From Salibacteraceae bacterium (lineage in GTDB: Bacteria; Bacteroidota; Bacteroidia; Flavobacteriales_G; Salibacteraceae), in assembly GCA_018401875.1 (NCBI GenBank), contig JAGYJZ010000013.1, forward strand, positions 21,922-85,921: a DNA stretch of 64,000 nucleotides, written 5' to 3'. This document shows positions 28,650-36,293 of the stretch, in pieces; the first letter of the stretch is position 1; the number at the start of each line of letters is the position of its first letter. Both the position numbers and the translations under genes were made by a program. The notes beneath the pieces are model-generated. The model did not search any database, was not told the DNA's origin, and worked only from the letters and a program-made list of their open reading frames with translations.

Positions 28650-29052
28650 ATTAAAAAATAACAAATGGACATATTCAAAAAGTTTAGTGGACAACTTGGC
28701 CCATCCCAATATTCCTTTTGACTTAGGCGACCAAGAAAAAACAGCAAAATTGATACTGCAGTTTTTAAGTGACCAAAGCTCCATATCGAGTCGACAATTT
28801 AAAACATCTAGAAACTTAATCATTGCTTCCATTTTAATCATGATTTTACAAGTTGCTTATGCTTTTTGGACTAACCATGAAACTAACTAATACAGAATAA
28901 ATCAAATAGCATAATTGAAATGTAACTAAAACAATCTGAAACAATATCACAAATGTCATTGAGTTTACTCGACCTTGAGAATCAAGTAAGAAACTTGGAG
29001 ACAGAAAATGAATTATTGAAAGATAAGTTGAAATAAAAAAACGTGTGCCAAC
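28640..29052 (+). repeat. Duplicated cassette, copy 2
   Basis: Second copy of the 25980-26395 unit, from GTTAGCACAC to GTGTGCCAAC. Compared with copy 1 the core has one base changed (G to A, still able to form a wobble pair), there is a short rearranged stretch after codon 9, a one-base deletion near 28888 and a C-to-T change creating a stop. Confidence 0.85.
28665..29036 (+). pseudogene. Broken second copy of the membrane coiled-coil gene
   Basis: It starts like the copy at 26005 (MDIFKKFSG), but after codon 9 an indel shifts the frame. A one-base deletion (AACTAACTAAT in place of AACTAACTCAAT, near 28888) and a TAA in place of CAA near 28923 break it further. The remaining sequence is almost identical to copy 1, so the damage is recent or is a consensus error in a duplicated sequence. 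Confidence 0.8.
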
Positions 29053-29177
29053 AACCGCTATAAAATATAGGGCGACAATCGTTTCTCATGTGTTTGTTTT
29101 TCATTGTTTATTTTTTCACGGGCGGACGGAATTGTACTCCGAAAAGCCCTACATTTCATAGCGAAAACGTTATGGGC
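29043..29177 (+). repeat. attC-like site (135 bp)
   Basis: Left core GTGTGCCAAC, then CGCTATAAAATATAGGGC (29056-29073), which is complementary at 16 of 18 positions to GCCCTACATTTCATAGCG (29146-29163), then the right core GTTATGGGC (29169-29177). The left core belongs to the preceding cassette and the right core to the following one, exactly as in integron arrays. It lies in the strongest-paired class of sites here. Confidence 0.8.
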
Positions 29178-29313
29178 AAGTTTAAAAACCAATACGGTCT
29201 GCGAAAGCCAAAGGGCTGACCACCCAAAGTGACAAAAAAAGAGTATTATTGAATTTTCAAAGTGGAGTCCAGAACCCACTCAAAAAAACGGGGCGTATTC
29301 TGAAAAGCCTTAT

Positions 29314-29334
29314 GAGTAGGAAAAATTAAATTTA
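29314..29334 (+). promoter_or_regulatory. Conserved cassette leader motif
   Basis: GAGTAGGAA followed by an A/T-rich TAAATTTA lies 27 bp before the ATG of the TRL-like gene. The same motif, preceded by a GGCGTATTCTGAAAAG-like block, occurs at 24091-24126 and, more loosely, at 31021-31060. It could be a promoter or translation signal carried by the cassettes; its role is unknown. Confidence 0.4.
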
Positions 29335-29340
29335 ATTAAA

Positions 29341-29622
29341 ATGAGAAAAGTAAAAACAATTTTTGCATTACTCGCAGTTGTTGCAATGATGTCGAGCTGT
29401 GCATTGACATTACCTGTTAATGCTACAAGCAATCCTGTTGGAAACAAAGTTGGAACAGCTAAAGCAACAGGTTATTTAGGAATTCTATTTTTTGATGCAG
29501 ATGCAAGTATCAGAACCGCTGCAAAAAATGGTGGAATTACTAAAATTTCAACAGTTGACATTAAGCAAACTAGCTTGCTTAATTTGATTGTTACTTATGA
29601 AACAATTGTAACTGGAGAATAA
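29341..29622 (+). CDS. TRL-like family lipoprotein (cassette gene)
   Basis: 93 residues with a lipoprotein signal (MRKVKTIFALLAVVAMMSSC, Cys20) and a TRL-like domain: a glycine-rich GTAKATGYLGILFFDADASI followed by AAKNGGITKISTVDIKQ and a final strand ending VTYETIVTGE. TRL-like proteins are small secreted or surface proteins of unknown function found in Bacteroidota and Proteobacteria. First gene of a three-gene cassette between the cores at 29169 and 30766. Confidence 0.8.
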   Translation: MRKVKTIFALLAVVAMMSSCALTLPVNATSNPVGNKVGTAKATGYLGILFFDADASIRTAAKNGGITKISTVDIKQTSLLNLIVTYETIVTGE

Positions 29623-29675
29623 TGTAACCCATAAGTCAAGGGGTATCCACCCCTTGACTTATTTAATCTTATCGT

Positions 29676-30161
29676 ATGAAAAATGCTTTACTTATTTTAA
29701 TTATGAGTACAACACTTTTATGTTGTACTTCTAAACAAGATGAAAGTGTACTTTTGTTCAATACAATTTCCTTTAAGCTAAATAATGGTGAAGAAGTTGT
29801 AGAAATTGATACTAAGAAAAAAGAGATTTTCAATTCGTATTTTGATAAAAACGATGTTCAAATTCCATTATTTAGGTGCATAAAGTCCGATAGCTACTTA
29901 ATCTTTGTTGGAATTCCATACAATACATCTATAAAAGAATTGACCGATTATAATTTAATATATACTTTAAATCAAACGTATTTCGAAGGCGATTCTGCCA
30001 ATTACTTTTACAAAACATACAGTAATGAAAAAGACCAAATTACAATTTACACAAGGAACTTTAGCAATAATCTGGTGTATGTTTTAACTGTAACAAATTC
30101 GGCAGCATTATCTGATTCTTTATTCAATATAAAAGAACTTTCAAGTCGATTTAAACCGTAA
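29676..30161 (+). CDS. Lipoprotein of unknown function (cassette gene)
   Basis: 161 residues: a short lipoprotein signal (MKNALLILIMSTTLLCCTSK), then a mixed alpha/beta body with repeated short strands (KLNNGEEVVEIDTK, YLIFVGIPYNTS, QITIYTRNFSNN). No family is recognised. It begins 53 bp after the TRL gene stop, with an inverted repeat in between (CAAGGGGTATCCACCCCTTG, 29639-29658) that could attenuate transcription. Confidence 0.7.
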   Translation: MKNALLILIMSTTLLCCTSKQDESVLLFNTISFKLNNGEEVVEIDTKKKEIFNSYFDKNDVQIPLFRCIKSDSYLIFVGIPYNTSIKELTDYNLIYTLNQTYFEGDSANYFYKTYSNEKDQITIYTRNFSNNLVYVLTVTNSAALSDSLFNIKELSSRFKP

Positions 30162-30164
30162 AAT

Positions 30165-30731
30165 ATGAAAAACCTCTTGATTAGAAATTGCAATACTTCA
30201 CACTTTAAATTCGTTTCGTTCATTTTGTTATTATTAATGTTTAGCGGTTGTTTATCAATTAAACCATCAACAACAAAATCAGGAAAAAATTATTTTGAAA
30301 CGTTTTACGTTGGCGAAGAAGGAACACAGTATTTTATAAACCCTATTTTATTCAAAGACGAAAAATCAAGTGAAGACTTGATTTTAGACATTACTTTTAG
30401 GTACAGAAACGAAATAAAGGATTCTGCCATAGTAAATTTTAGCATTAAAAGCTCAATCATATACAAAACCATTGACAGCTTAAAGCTTTCAAACAAAGAC
30501 ATTAAGATAGAAAGCGACCAACTTGTACTATTATTCAACGAAAAAAGCAAAACAGGATTTACATCACGATATTCAACAAGGTTTAGCTTAAAAGAAATAA
30601 AAGAAATGTTTAATAATGATGCGTGGGAAATGATTATTTATAATCAAAACAAAATAACCACATACAAACCTCATAGAAAAACAATTAGGGCTATCAACAC
30701 AGTTAGAGATAGAGTTTTTGTTCTAATGTGA
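30165..30731 (+). CDS. Lipoprotein of unknown function (cassette gene)
   Basis: 188 residues with an N-terminal lipoprotein signal (hydrophobic FVSFILLLLMFSGC, Cys about 29) and a C-terminal body that includes long beta stretches and a helical KEIKEMFNNDAWEMIIYNQN. No family recognised. It starts 3 bp after the previous stop, so the two are co-transcribed. A multi-gene cassette like this one is rare in classical integrons. Confidence 0.7.
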   Translation: MKNLLIRNCNTSHFKFVSFILLLLMFSGCLSIKPSTTKSGKNYFETFYVGEEGTQYFINPILFKDEKSSEDLILDITFRYRNEIKDSAIVNFSIKSSIIYKTIDSLKLSNKDIKIESDQLVLLFNEKSKTGFTSRYSTRFSLKEIKEMFNNDAWEMIIYNQNKITTYKPHRKTIRAINTVRDRVFVLM

Positions 30732-30765
30732 AACTACTCAACCAGTCAAAATGGATATAAAACCA

Positions 30766-30900
30766 GCCCATAACAGCACCTAAAAAAAATGGCGGGGGAA
30801 GTGCGAATATAAACAGTTGTGCATCTAATAAAGTTTGGTGGGTACAGACAGTTTAGTGGTCCAAAGCCGCCACTTCTTTTAGCTGCAAACCGTTATGGGC
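30766..30900 (+). repeat. attC-like site (135 bp)
   Basis: Left core GCCCATAAC (30766-30774), left arm CCTAAAAAAAATGGCGG, right arm CCGCCACTTCTTTTAG (30867-30882), and right core GTTATGGGC (30892-30900). The left and right cores are perfect reverse complements. The middle (AAGTGCGAATATAAACAGTT and on) is unpaired. The left core complements the opening core of the cassette it closes (29169). Confidence 0.85.
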
Positions 30901-31075
30901 AAGTTAAACAGACATAGCGGACAAACAAGAGAACCACCGAAAAACGGATTGGACTCATCATAAGAGCATTTATTTGCCGACATAAAATAGTGGAGACAAG
31001 AAAACCACTTTAAAAACAGCGAGTAAACTGAAAATCGAAAAGAGTAGGAACATAAATTTAAAAAATAATAATAAA

Positions 31076-31411
31076 ATGAAAAAGTTATTGATTTTAGCAA
31101 CTATGTTACTCACGTTTGGGTTAGCAAAAGCGCAAAAGGTATATTCGGTTGATTATGAGAATCAAGCTGACGTAAAAGTATTTGTAGTTCAATACGAAAA
31201 TCAGGCTGATCTTAAAGTTTACAAAGTCAAATACGAAAATCAAGCTGGTAGCAATGATGGTAAATGGTTTTTTACTCAATACTCCAATCAAGCAAAGAAG
31301 AGAGTGTACTTCGTGAAATATGAAAACCAAGCGGACTTGAAGATTTATTTTGTGGATTACGAAAATCAGGCAGGTTGGAGTAATTCATCTAAAAAAAGTT
31401 TGATGTATTAA
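31076..31411 (+). CDS. Secreted YENQAD-repeat protein (DUF6150-like, cassette gene)
   Basis: 111 residues: a signal peptide (1-20, ending AKAQ) and six repeats of about 13 residues with the consensus VYxVDYENQADLK, at about residues 25, 38, 51, 67, 80 and 93. Each repeat is one strand plus turn, so the protein probably forms a small beta-solenoid or propeller-like sheet. This looks like the DUF6150 family of Bacteroidota; the function is unknown. The cassette is bounded by the cores at 30892 and 31417, and the leader GAGTAGGAAC at 31042 precedes it. Confidence 0.75.
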   Translation: MKKLLILATMLLTFGLAKAQKVYSVDYENQADVKVFVVQYENQADLKVYKVKYENQAGSNDGKWFFTQYSNQAKKRVYFVKYENQADLKIYFVDYENQAGWSNSSKKSLMY

Positions 31412-31416
31412 AACCA

Positions 31417-31499
31417 GCCCATAACAGCGTGCAAGCGCCATAACCCTGCCGCAGGCGCAACACAGGGTTACGATCGCCTGCACGCGAAACGTTATAGCC
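31417..31499 (+). repeat. attC-like site (83 bp, two nested stems)
   Basis: Left core GCCCATAAC (31417-31425), outer stem GCGTGCAAGCG (31427-31437) with CGCCTGCACGC (31475-31485), inner stem TAACCCTG (31441-31448) with CAGGGTTA (31463-31470), right core GTTATAGCC (31491-31499). The left core matches the previous cassette's opening GTTATGGGC perfectly, while the right core has a different sequence belonging to the next cassette, the strongest single example of the cassette rule here. Confidence 0.85.
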
Positions 31500-31533
31500 A
31501 ATTGAAGAACGACACCGCAAACAAACAGACAAA

Positions 31534-31833
31534 TTGAACTGGATTGACAAAATAAAAGAGTTGACAACTAAGCAAGACAAATCACCCGAACTGAAAAAAG
31601 GAGAGATAAAACAAATTCTCATTCAGACGGCAAGTGCAGTTTTGCCTGAATTTGAATTTTTAGCTTATAAAAACAGTTGCTACTCCTTTCAGCGACTAAG
31701 AAAGGTAAACAATTTGACAGTTTATGAAATACTTCGCATAATTTTTACGCTTAAAGACAAAAACTTTGCTTGCTCAATTTCTTCAATTCTAAATTCAGAT
31801 TACATTTTTTCAAATCATAAAAATAAAATTTGA
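31534..31833 (+). CDS. Small protein of the last cassette, unknown function
   Basis: 99 residues from a TTG start (NWIDKIKELTTKQDKSPELK); the frame is open back to the cassette core but holds no ATG. Features: a charged helical N-terminus, then FLAYKNSCYSFQRLRKVNNL and YEILRIIFTLKDK. No family recognised. No closing hairpin site follows before the next gene at 31866, so this cassette is either truncated or is not part of the mobile set. The short end (SNHKNKI) may also be a truncation. Confidence 0.5.
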   Translation: MNWIDKIKELTTKQDKSPELKKGEIKQILIQTASAVLPEFEFLAYKNSCYSFQRLRKVNNLTVYEILRIIFTLKDKNFACSISSILNSDYIFSNHKNKI

Positions 31834-31865
31834 ATTTTTAGAACCCGCCTTTAAAACAACACGCT

Positions 31866-33479
31866 ATGAATCGTATCTGCACCCTCTTGTTAGCTATACT
31901 TTCTGTTGGTTCAATCAATGCCCAAGGCATCTTTTGCAACCCCAATGGCAATGTGGTCATTTTCACCAACTACGATGGCGGCACGCTCAACATCAACGTT
32001 GATGTCAATACGCCCAACATAAAAATTGGTGTAGTGAGCTATGAGGCAGTAACCATCACTATTTCAGGTGCATTCGCAAGCAATGTTACGGAGGTAAGGT
32101 ATGCGGGATACAACAGCGGTGGCACCACAAGCATAACGGGTGCAGGAGCTGCAGCCACGAGCATCACCTTTGCCCCACCTTCGCCCCTGCCAAATGCATC
32201 GGGATACCCGTCCATCATTTGTGGGTATTCGTGCTCAACCAACAGCTCACAAGGCGGATGCAACACCGTTGATCAAATCGAATCGTATTTTAATTCCGTT
32301 TTTAGCACTACCTCGCTTTACATGCATCGCGTACAATACGGCATATGGTCGGGCACGCAGAACATGTCGGCCGGTGGCGATTGCTGCGCACTTGCTGTTC
32401 CTCTTTCAGTGCAAGTAAGTGCCATCGATGAAGCATGTGAAGGGGCCTGTGATGGCGCATTAAGCGCGGTGGCTAGCGGTGGTCAGTCACCCTACAGCTA
32501 TGCTTGGAGCACGGGTGCAAGCACTGATAGTATTGGCGGCCTATGCCCTGCCACCTACAGTGTAACCGTCACCGACAACAACGGTGCAACGCTAGTTGAA
32601 ACAGGCACAATTGCTGCCGCCAGTGCCATTGTAAGCAATCAAAACCTCACCCTCTGCGGTGGCGAGAGCGTGAGCGTGGGTTCAAACACCTATACAAGCA
32701 CAGGCAATTACACCGACACCTTGATTTCGAGCGCAGGCTGCGACAGTGTGGTAAACACCGATTTGATGGTGTATCCGGTTTACGAAACAGAAATGGCCTT
32801 TTCGTTTAACGCATGCGAAGAAATCAGCGTAACCATTGGGACAAGCACCTACACTACTGCAGGCATTCATTATGACACCTTATCTTCAGTGCAGGGATGC
32901 GATAGTGTGATCGAAACGATGATCAACGTTACTCCGGCAATGCTCATCACCCAACAGCCCAATAATGTAAACTTACCGGCAGGAAATAACGCTGTATTCT
33001 CATTGTCAGCCTCAGCATCAGCGAATTTGCAGTGGCAAGAAAACAACGGAACGGGATTTATCAACCTCAGCAATGTAGGACAATATGCAGGAGTAGATGC
33101 GCCAAGCCTCACCATTTCAAACACCGCACAGCAAATGAACAATTACCTCTATCGATGCATTGCAACCGAGTCGAACTGCTCAGACACGAGCACTGCAGCA
33201 GTCCTTACCGTTAGAGAACCCTTGGGTATTGAAACCACTGAAAACACTTCCACTTGGCTGATTTATCCAAATCCAGTCTCGAATGTGCTTCTGGTGCAAA
33301 ACGCTCTTTCGCAAAACGCAAAATTTTCGTTGATTGATCAAACCGGGAAATTGGTGATGACTGGAAGGCTTATGAGTACAAGCAATCACATCGATGTGTC
33401 TGCGTTGACTGATGGCGTGTACTTTCTAAAAATTGAAGGCGAAACAAGGAGTACGCATTCGGTGAAAATTTCACATTAA
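31866..33479 (+). CDS. Secreted T9SS protein with SprB repeat and Ig-like domain
   Basis: 537 residues: signal peptide (1-19, ending INAQ), an N-terminal beta-rich region, one SprB-like repeat (about 175-255, AWSTGASTDSIGGLCPATYS, SVTVTDN), two cysteine-containing modules of about 70 residues (YTSTGNYTDTL, YTTAGIHYDTL), an Ig-like domain (about 360-450, QPNNVNLPAGNNAVFSLSAS) and a type A C-terminal signal (IYPNPVSNVLLV ... DGVYFLKIEG). Secretion through T9SS and surface display are expected. It lies just beyond the cassette array, in contrast to the giant adhesin at the left edge, and is fully intact. Confidence 0.85.
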   Translation: MNRICTLLLAILSVGSINAQGIFCNPNGNVVIFTNYDGGTLNINVDVNTPNIKIGVVSYEAVTITISGAFASNVTEVRYAGYNSGGTTSITGAGAAATSITFAPPSPLPNASGYPSIICGYSCSTNSSQGGCNTVDQIESYFNSVFSTTSLYMHRVQYGIWSGTQNMSAGGDCCALAVPLSVQVSAIDEACEGACDGALSAVASGGQSPYSYAWSTGASTDSIGGLCPATYSVTVTDNNGATLVETGTIAAASAIVSNQNLTLCGGESVSVGSNTYTSTGNYTDTLISSAGCDSVVNTDLMVYPVYETEMAFSFNACEEISVTIGTSTYTTAGIHYDTLSSVQGCDSVIETMINVTPAMLITQQPNNVNLPAGNNAVFSLSASASANLQWQENNGTGFINLSNVGQYAGVDAPSLTISNTAQQMNNYLYRCIATESNCSDTSTAAVLTVREPLGIETTENTSTWLIYPNPVSNVLLVQNALSQNAKFSLIDQTGKLVMTGRLMSTSNHIDVSALTDGVYFLKIEGETRSTHSVKISH

Positions 33480-33502
33480 TCTGACTTTCAATTCGAAGCA
33501 CA

Positions 33503-34171
33503 TCACAGCGTATAGAGAGTTGTTGTGATCTTCCCCATTGTTAACGGAATGGAGAGCAATTGTCGTACTGCTTTTACTTTTAGATTAAACGGTGCTGCCA
33601 AAGGATCTACCCCACTTTGCATTTTGAGACGAATGCCTTGACCTGAGATGATATCAACATTAGGTACGAAATTACCTTCGGGAATATGTTCAGTTAAAAT
33701 CACATACTTATACTGGTATAACTTGTCAACAATGCGCTGCACTTCGGCATTGGATAAATGCTGCAACACTTGCCGCACCAACGCACAGTCGCCTTTTGGC
33801 AAAGCTTCTGCAGCGATATCCAAACAATGAAATTCTAAGTTCACAACATGAAACTTGTTTTTATTGCGCTCGATAAGCTCGGCTACAATATCTACCGCCA
33901 CATACTTTTTCGAGTGTTTCACCAGTTCTTTACCCACGTTAAAATCACCGCAACCCAAATCGCAAACTACCAGTGGCTGATCAAAAGAAGTAAGAAATGC
34001 AGTCACCACATCTACGTACGGCTGCACCAAATAAGTCAGATGCGAGCCTTCTCCTGAATAAAAGTCAACCTGATGCCCACCCCAAAGTTTCTGCGTATAC
34101 ACCTGTTGCATGGCATCTCTAGTTGGCCAAGGCTTTTTGATATGCTTCGAATGGTTTTCATTCTTTGTCAT
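33503..34171 (-). CDS. Class I SAM-dependent methyltransferase
   Basis: 222 residues. Motif I is VVCDLGCGDFNVGKELVKH; the acidic ribose-binding position is in YVAVDIVAELIERN; LDIAAEALPKGDCALVRQVL carries motif II. The N-terminus is basic. Substrate unknown; it stands alone, convergent with the T9SS gene. Distinct from the other two methyltransferases in the window. Confidence 0.8.
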   Translation of the reverse strand: MTKNENHSKHIKKPWPTRDAMQQVYTQKLWGGHQVDFYSGEGSHLTYLVQPYVDVVTAFLTSFDQPLVVCDLGCGDFNVGKELVKHSKKYVAVDIVAELIERNKNKFHVVNLEFHCLDIAAEALPKGDCALVRQVLQHLSNAEVQRIVDKLYQYKYVILTEHIPEGNFVPNVDIISGQGIRLKMQSGVDPLAAPFNLKVKAVRQLLSIPLTMGKITTTLYTL

Positions 34172-34376
34172 TCTCTCGTTCTTGTAAGTGAATTTATAAT
34201 TTTAGTCATTAAGGTTGAAAGAGTGAAAGCTGCATGAATGGATCGGAATTTAGAAAGTTTTATTATTCAGATTCGAATGATACAGCCAGAATGTGCTCAC
34301 CATTTAGACAATAGTTTTCAACACTTCATTTTCAGATCGTTGGCTGATCTAATTTTATTTAAATTATCAACGATTA

Positions 34377-34973
34377 ATGATTCACCCTCACACCGAGCTC
34401 CAATTCATCAACGATGAAATCGGCTACGGCATAGTTGCCAAACAATTCATCCCAAAAGGAACCATCACATGGGTGCTAGACAAGTTTGACCGCTCTTTCA
34501 CTCCGCGTGAGTTTGAAGAAATGGAAGAACCCTACAAAAACATCATCGACATCTATGCTTTTCGCAATAACATCGGAAACTATGTGCTGTGTTGGGATAA
34601 CGCGCGCTTCGTAAACCACAGTTTCAATTCAAATTGCCTCACTACTGCCTACGATTTTGAAATCGCAGTGCGAGACATTCATCCGGGCGAACAGCTCACG
34701 GATGATTATGGCTACTTAAACATCAGCGTGCCGTTTCGAGCGATTCCAGAAGGCACCCGCAGGAAGATTGTCTATCCTGACGACACCTTGCGCTACCATA
34801 AAATATGGGACAAAAAACTGGTCAATGCGTTTAAAGACATCACCAGCCACGAGCAACCACTCAATGATTTTATTTCTGATGCAATGTGGAATAACATACA
34901 CTCCATTTGCAAAGGTGAGCGCCAGATGGATTCAATTTTATCGACTTATTACAACTCAACCGACAATACCTAG
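34377..34973 (+). CDS. SET-domain protein
   Basis: 198 residues. SET-domain signatures: GYGIVA (about 16-21) for SAM binding, FVNHSFNSNC (78-87) as the NHS motif, and GEQLTDDYGYL (104-114) as the catalytic tyrosine motif. These domains transfer methyl groups to lysine; bacterial SET proteins of this compact kind have unknown protein substrates. No post-SET cysteine cluster is visible. The stop overlaps the convergent pepT end by 4 bp. Confidence 0.85.
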   Translation: MIHPHTELQFINDEIGYGIVAKQFIPKGTITWVLDKFDRSFTPREFEEMEEPYKNIIDIYAFRNNIGNYVLCWDNARFVNHSFNSNCLTTAYDFEIAVRDIHPGEQLTDDYGYLNISVPFRAIPEGTRRKIVYPDDTLRYHKIWDKKLVNAFKDITSHEQPLNDFISDAMWNNIHSICKGERQMDSILSTYYNSTDNT

Positions 34974-36211
34974 CTGCGCTCTTCCCAAATCTTAGCAAGG
35001 TTGACGAGCGTCTCCACTGCTTTTTCCATGTCTTGAACACTCGCCCACTCCATTTTGCTGTGAAATGAGTGCTCGCCTGCAAAGATGTTTGGGCAAGGTA
35101 ACCCCATAAACGAGAGCTTCGAACCATCTGTTCCACCGCGAATACTTCCGATACGTGGTCTCAATCCCGATCGTTTGATCGCTTCGATGGCGAATTCTGA
35201 GACCTGCGGACATTGATTGATGATGTTCTTCATGTTTCGGTATTGCTCCATCACCTCGAAGGTGAAGTTCGAATTGGGGTAGTCGCGCATGACTTCTTCG
35301 AGCATTTTGCGCAGCCGATTTTCATAATCCACATGGTCTTCATCAACGAATGAACGTATGATCATGGTGATTTCTGCCTTCTCTATTCCACCCGAAAGTT
35401 CGTAGGGATGCACAAATCCTTCACGACCTTCCGTTGTCTCAGGCGACCACGCGTCTTTTGGCAAGCGATCGATAAACGTACAAGCCGCTTTCAGCGCACT
35501 TTCAAGTTTTCCTTTTGCAAATCCGGGATGAAAATTCACTCCTTCGATCGATATCTTCACCATGTGCGCGCTGAAGGTTTCGTCTTCAAACGAACCCAAG
35601 GCTTCGCCATCAACCGTATATCCGAAATCTGCAGCGAGTTTTTCAATGTTTACTGCATCTGCGCCCCTGCCTATTTCTTCGTCAGGAGTAAATAAAATAC
35701 GGATGGTTCCGTGCTTTTCTTCCGGGTGATTCATGAAATAATGCGCCATGTCCATGATGGCTGCTACTCCTGCTTTATTGTCTGCTCCGAGCAATGTAGT
35801 GCCATCAGCGGTAACGATGTCGTTGCCCATTTTCTTGGCCAATTCGGGGTGAGCTGCCGGATCGATTTTAATGTTGTTGTCGGCAGGCAGCAGCAACACA
35901 CGTCCGTCATAATTGGTATGAACAACTGGATTGACATTGGTTCCGCTGCTTTCGGGTGAAGTATCGACATGCGAGCAAAAACATATCACCGGCACGTCTT
36001 TCTCTGTATTGGATGGAATGGTGGCGTAAACATATCCGAACTCATCCATTTCCGCATCATTTACACCTAATTCTTTCAATTCTTGAACGAGTATTCTGCT
36101 CAAATCCTTCTGTTTTTCAGTGGACGGAATGGTATCGCTGTGAGGATCAGACTGGGTATCAACCTTTACATATCGAAGAAAGCGATCAAGAACAGTGAAG
36201 TTATAATCCAT
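34970..36211 (-). CDS. pepT: Peptidase T (tripeptide aminopeptidase)
   Basis: 413 residues, M20B zinc peptidase releasing the N-terminal residue of tripeptides in the cytoplasm. Metal-site segments visible: HVDTSPESSGTNVNP (about 80-95), TTLLGADNKAGVAAIMD (about 137-153), FTPDEEIGRGADAV with the catalytic Glu, and a C-terminal GEHSFHSKMEWAS. The length fits the family. Convergent 4-bp overlap with the SET gene. Confidence 0.95.
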   Translation of the reverse strand: MDYNFTVLDRFLRYVKVDTQSDPHSDTIPSTEKQKDLSRILVQELKELGVNDAEMDEFGYVYATIPSNTEKDVPVICFCSHVDTSPESSGTNVNPVVHTNYDGRVLLLPADNNIKIDPAAHPELAKKMGNDIVTADGTTLLGADNKAGVAAIMDMAHYFMNHPEEKHGTIRILFTPDEEIGRGADAVNIEKLAADFGYTVDGEALGSFEDETFSAHMVKISIEGVNFHPGFAKGKLESALKAACTFIDRLPKDAWSPETTEGREGFVHPYELSGGIEKAEITMIIRSFVDEDHVDYENRLRKMLEEVMRDYPNSNFTFEVMEQYRNMKNIINQCPQVSEFAIEAIKRSGLRPRIGSIRGGTDGSKLSFMGLPCPNIFAGEHSFHSKMEWASVQDMEKAVETLVNLAKIWEERS

Positions 36212-36293
36212 GAATAATTCGTTTGGTCAAAGATGGGAATTGAAAACCTCCCAATCAACACAACCAAAGTCATAAATCTATCCATTAAAAAAA

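Larger units (their letters stand above)
22705..31860 (+). mobile_element. Integron-like cassette array with Xer-type recombinase
   Basis: The element comprises a tyrosine recombinase, an attI-like core 26 bp after its stop, and an array of small plus-strand genes separated by imperfect hairpins. Sites are seen at 25857, 26386 (half), 28573, 29043, 30766 and 31417. Each well-preserved cassette starts with a GTT core and ends with a site whose first bases are the reverse complement of that same core, including three different core sequences. One cassette is present twice. Base composition is clearly more AT-rich than the flanks. The mechanics resemble integrons, but the recombinase lacks the IntI-specific insert and the core is GTTATGGGC rather than GTTRRRY. 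The right boundary is uncertain, since the last cassette has no closing site. Confidence 0.75.
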
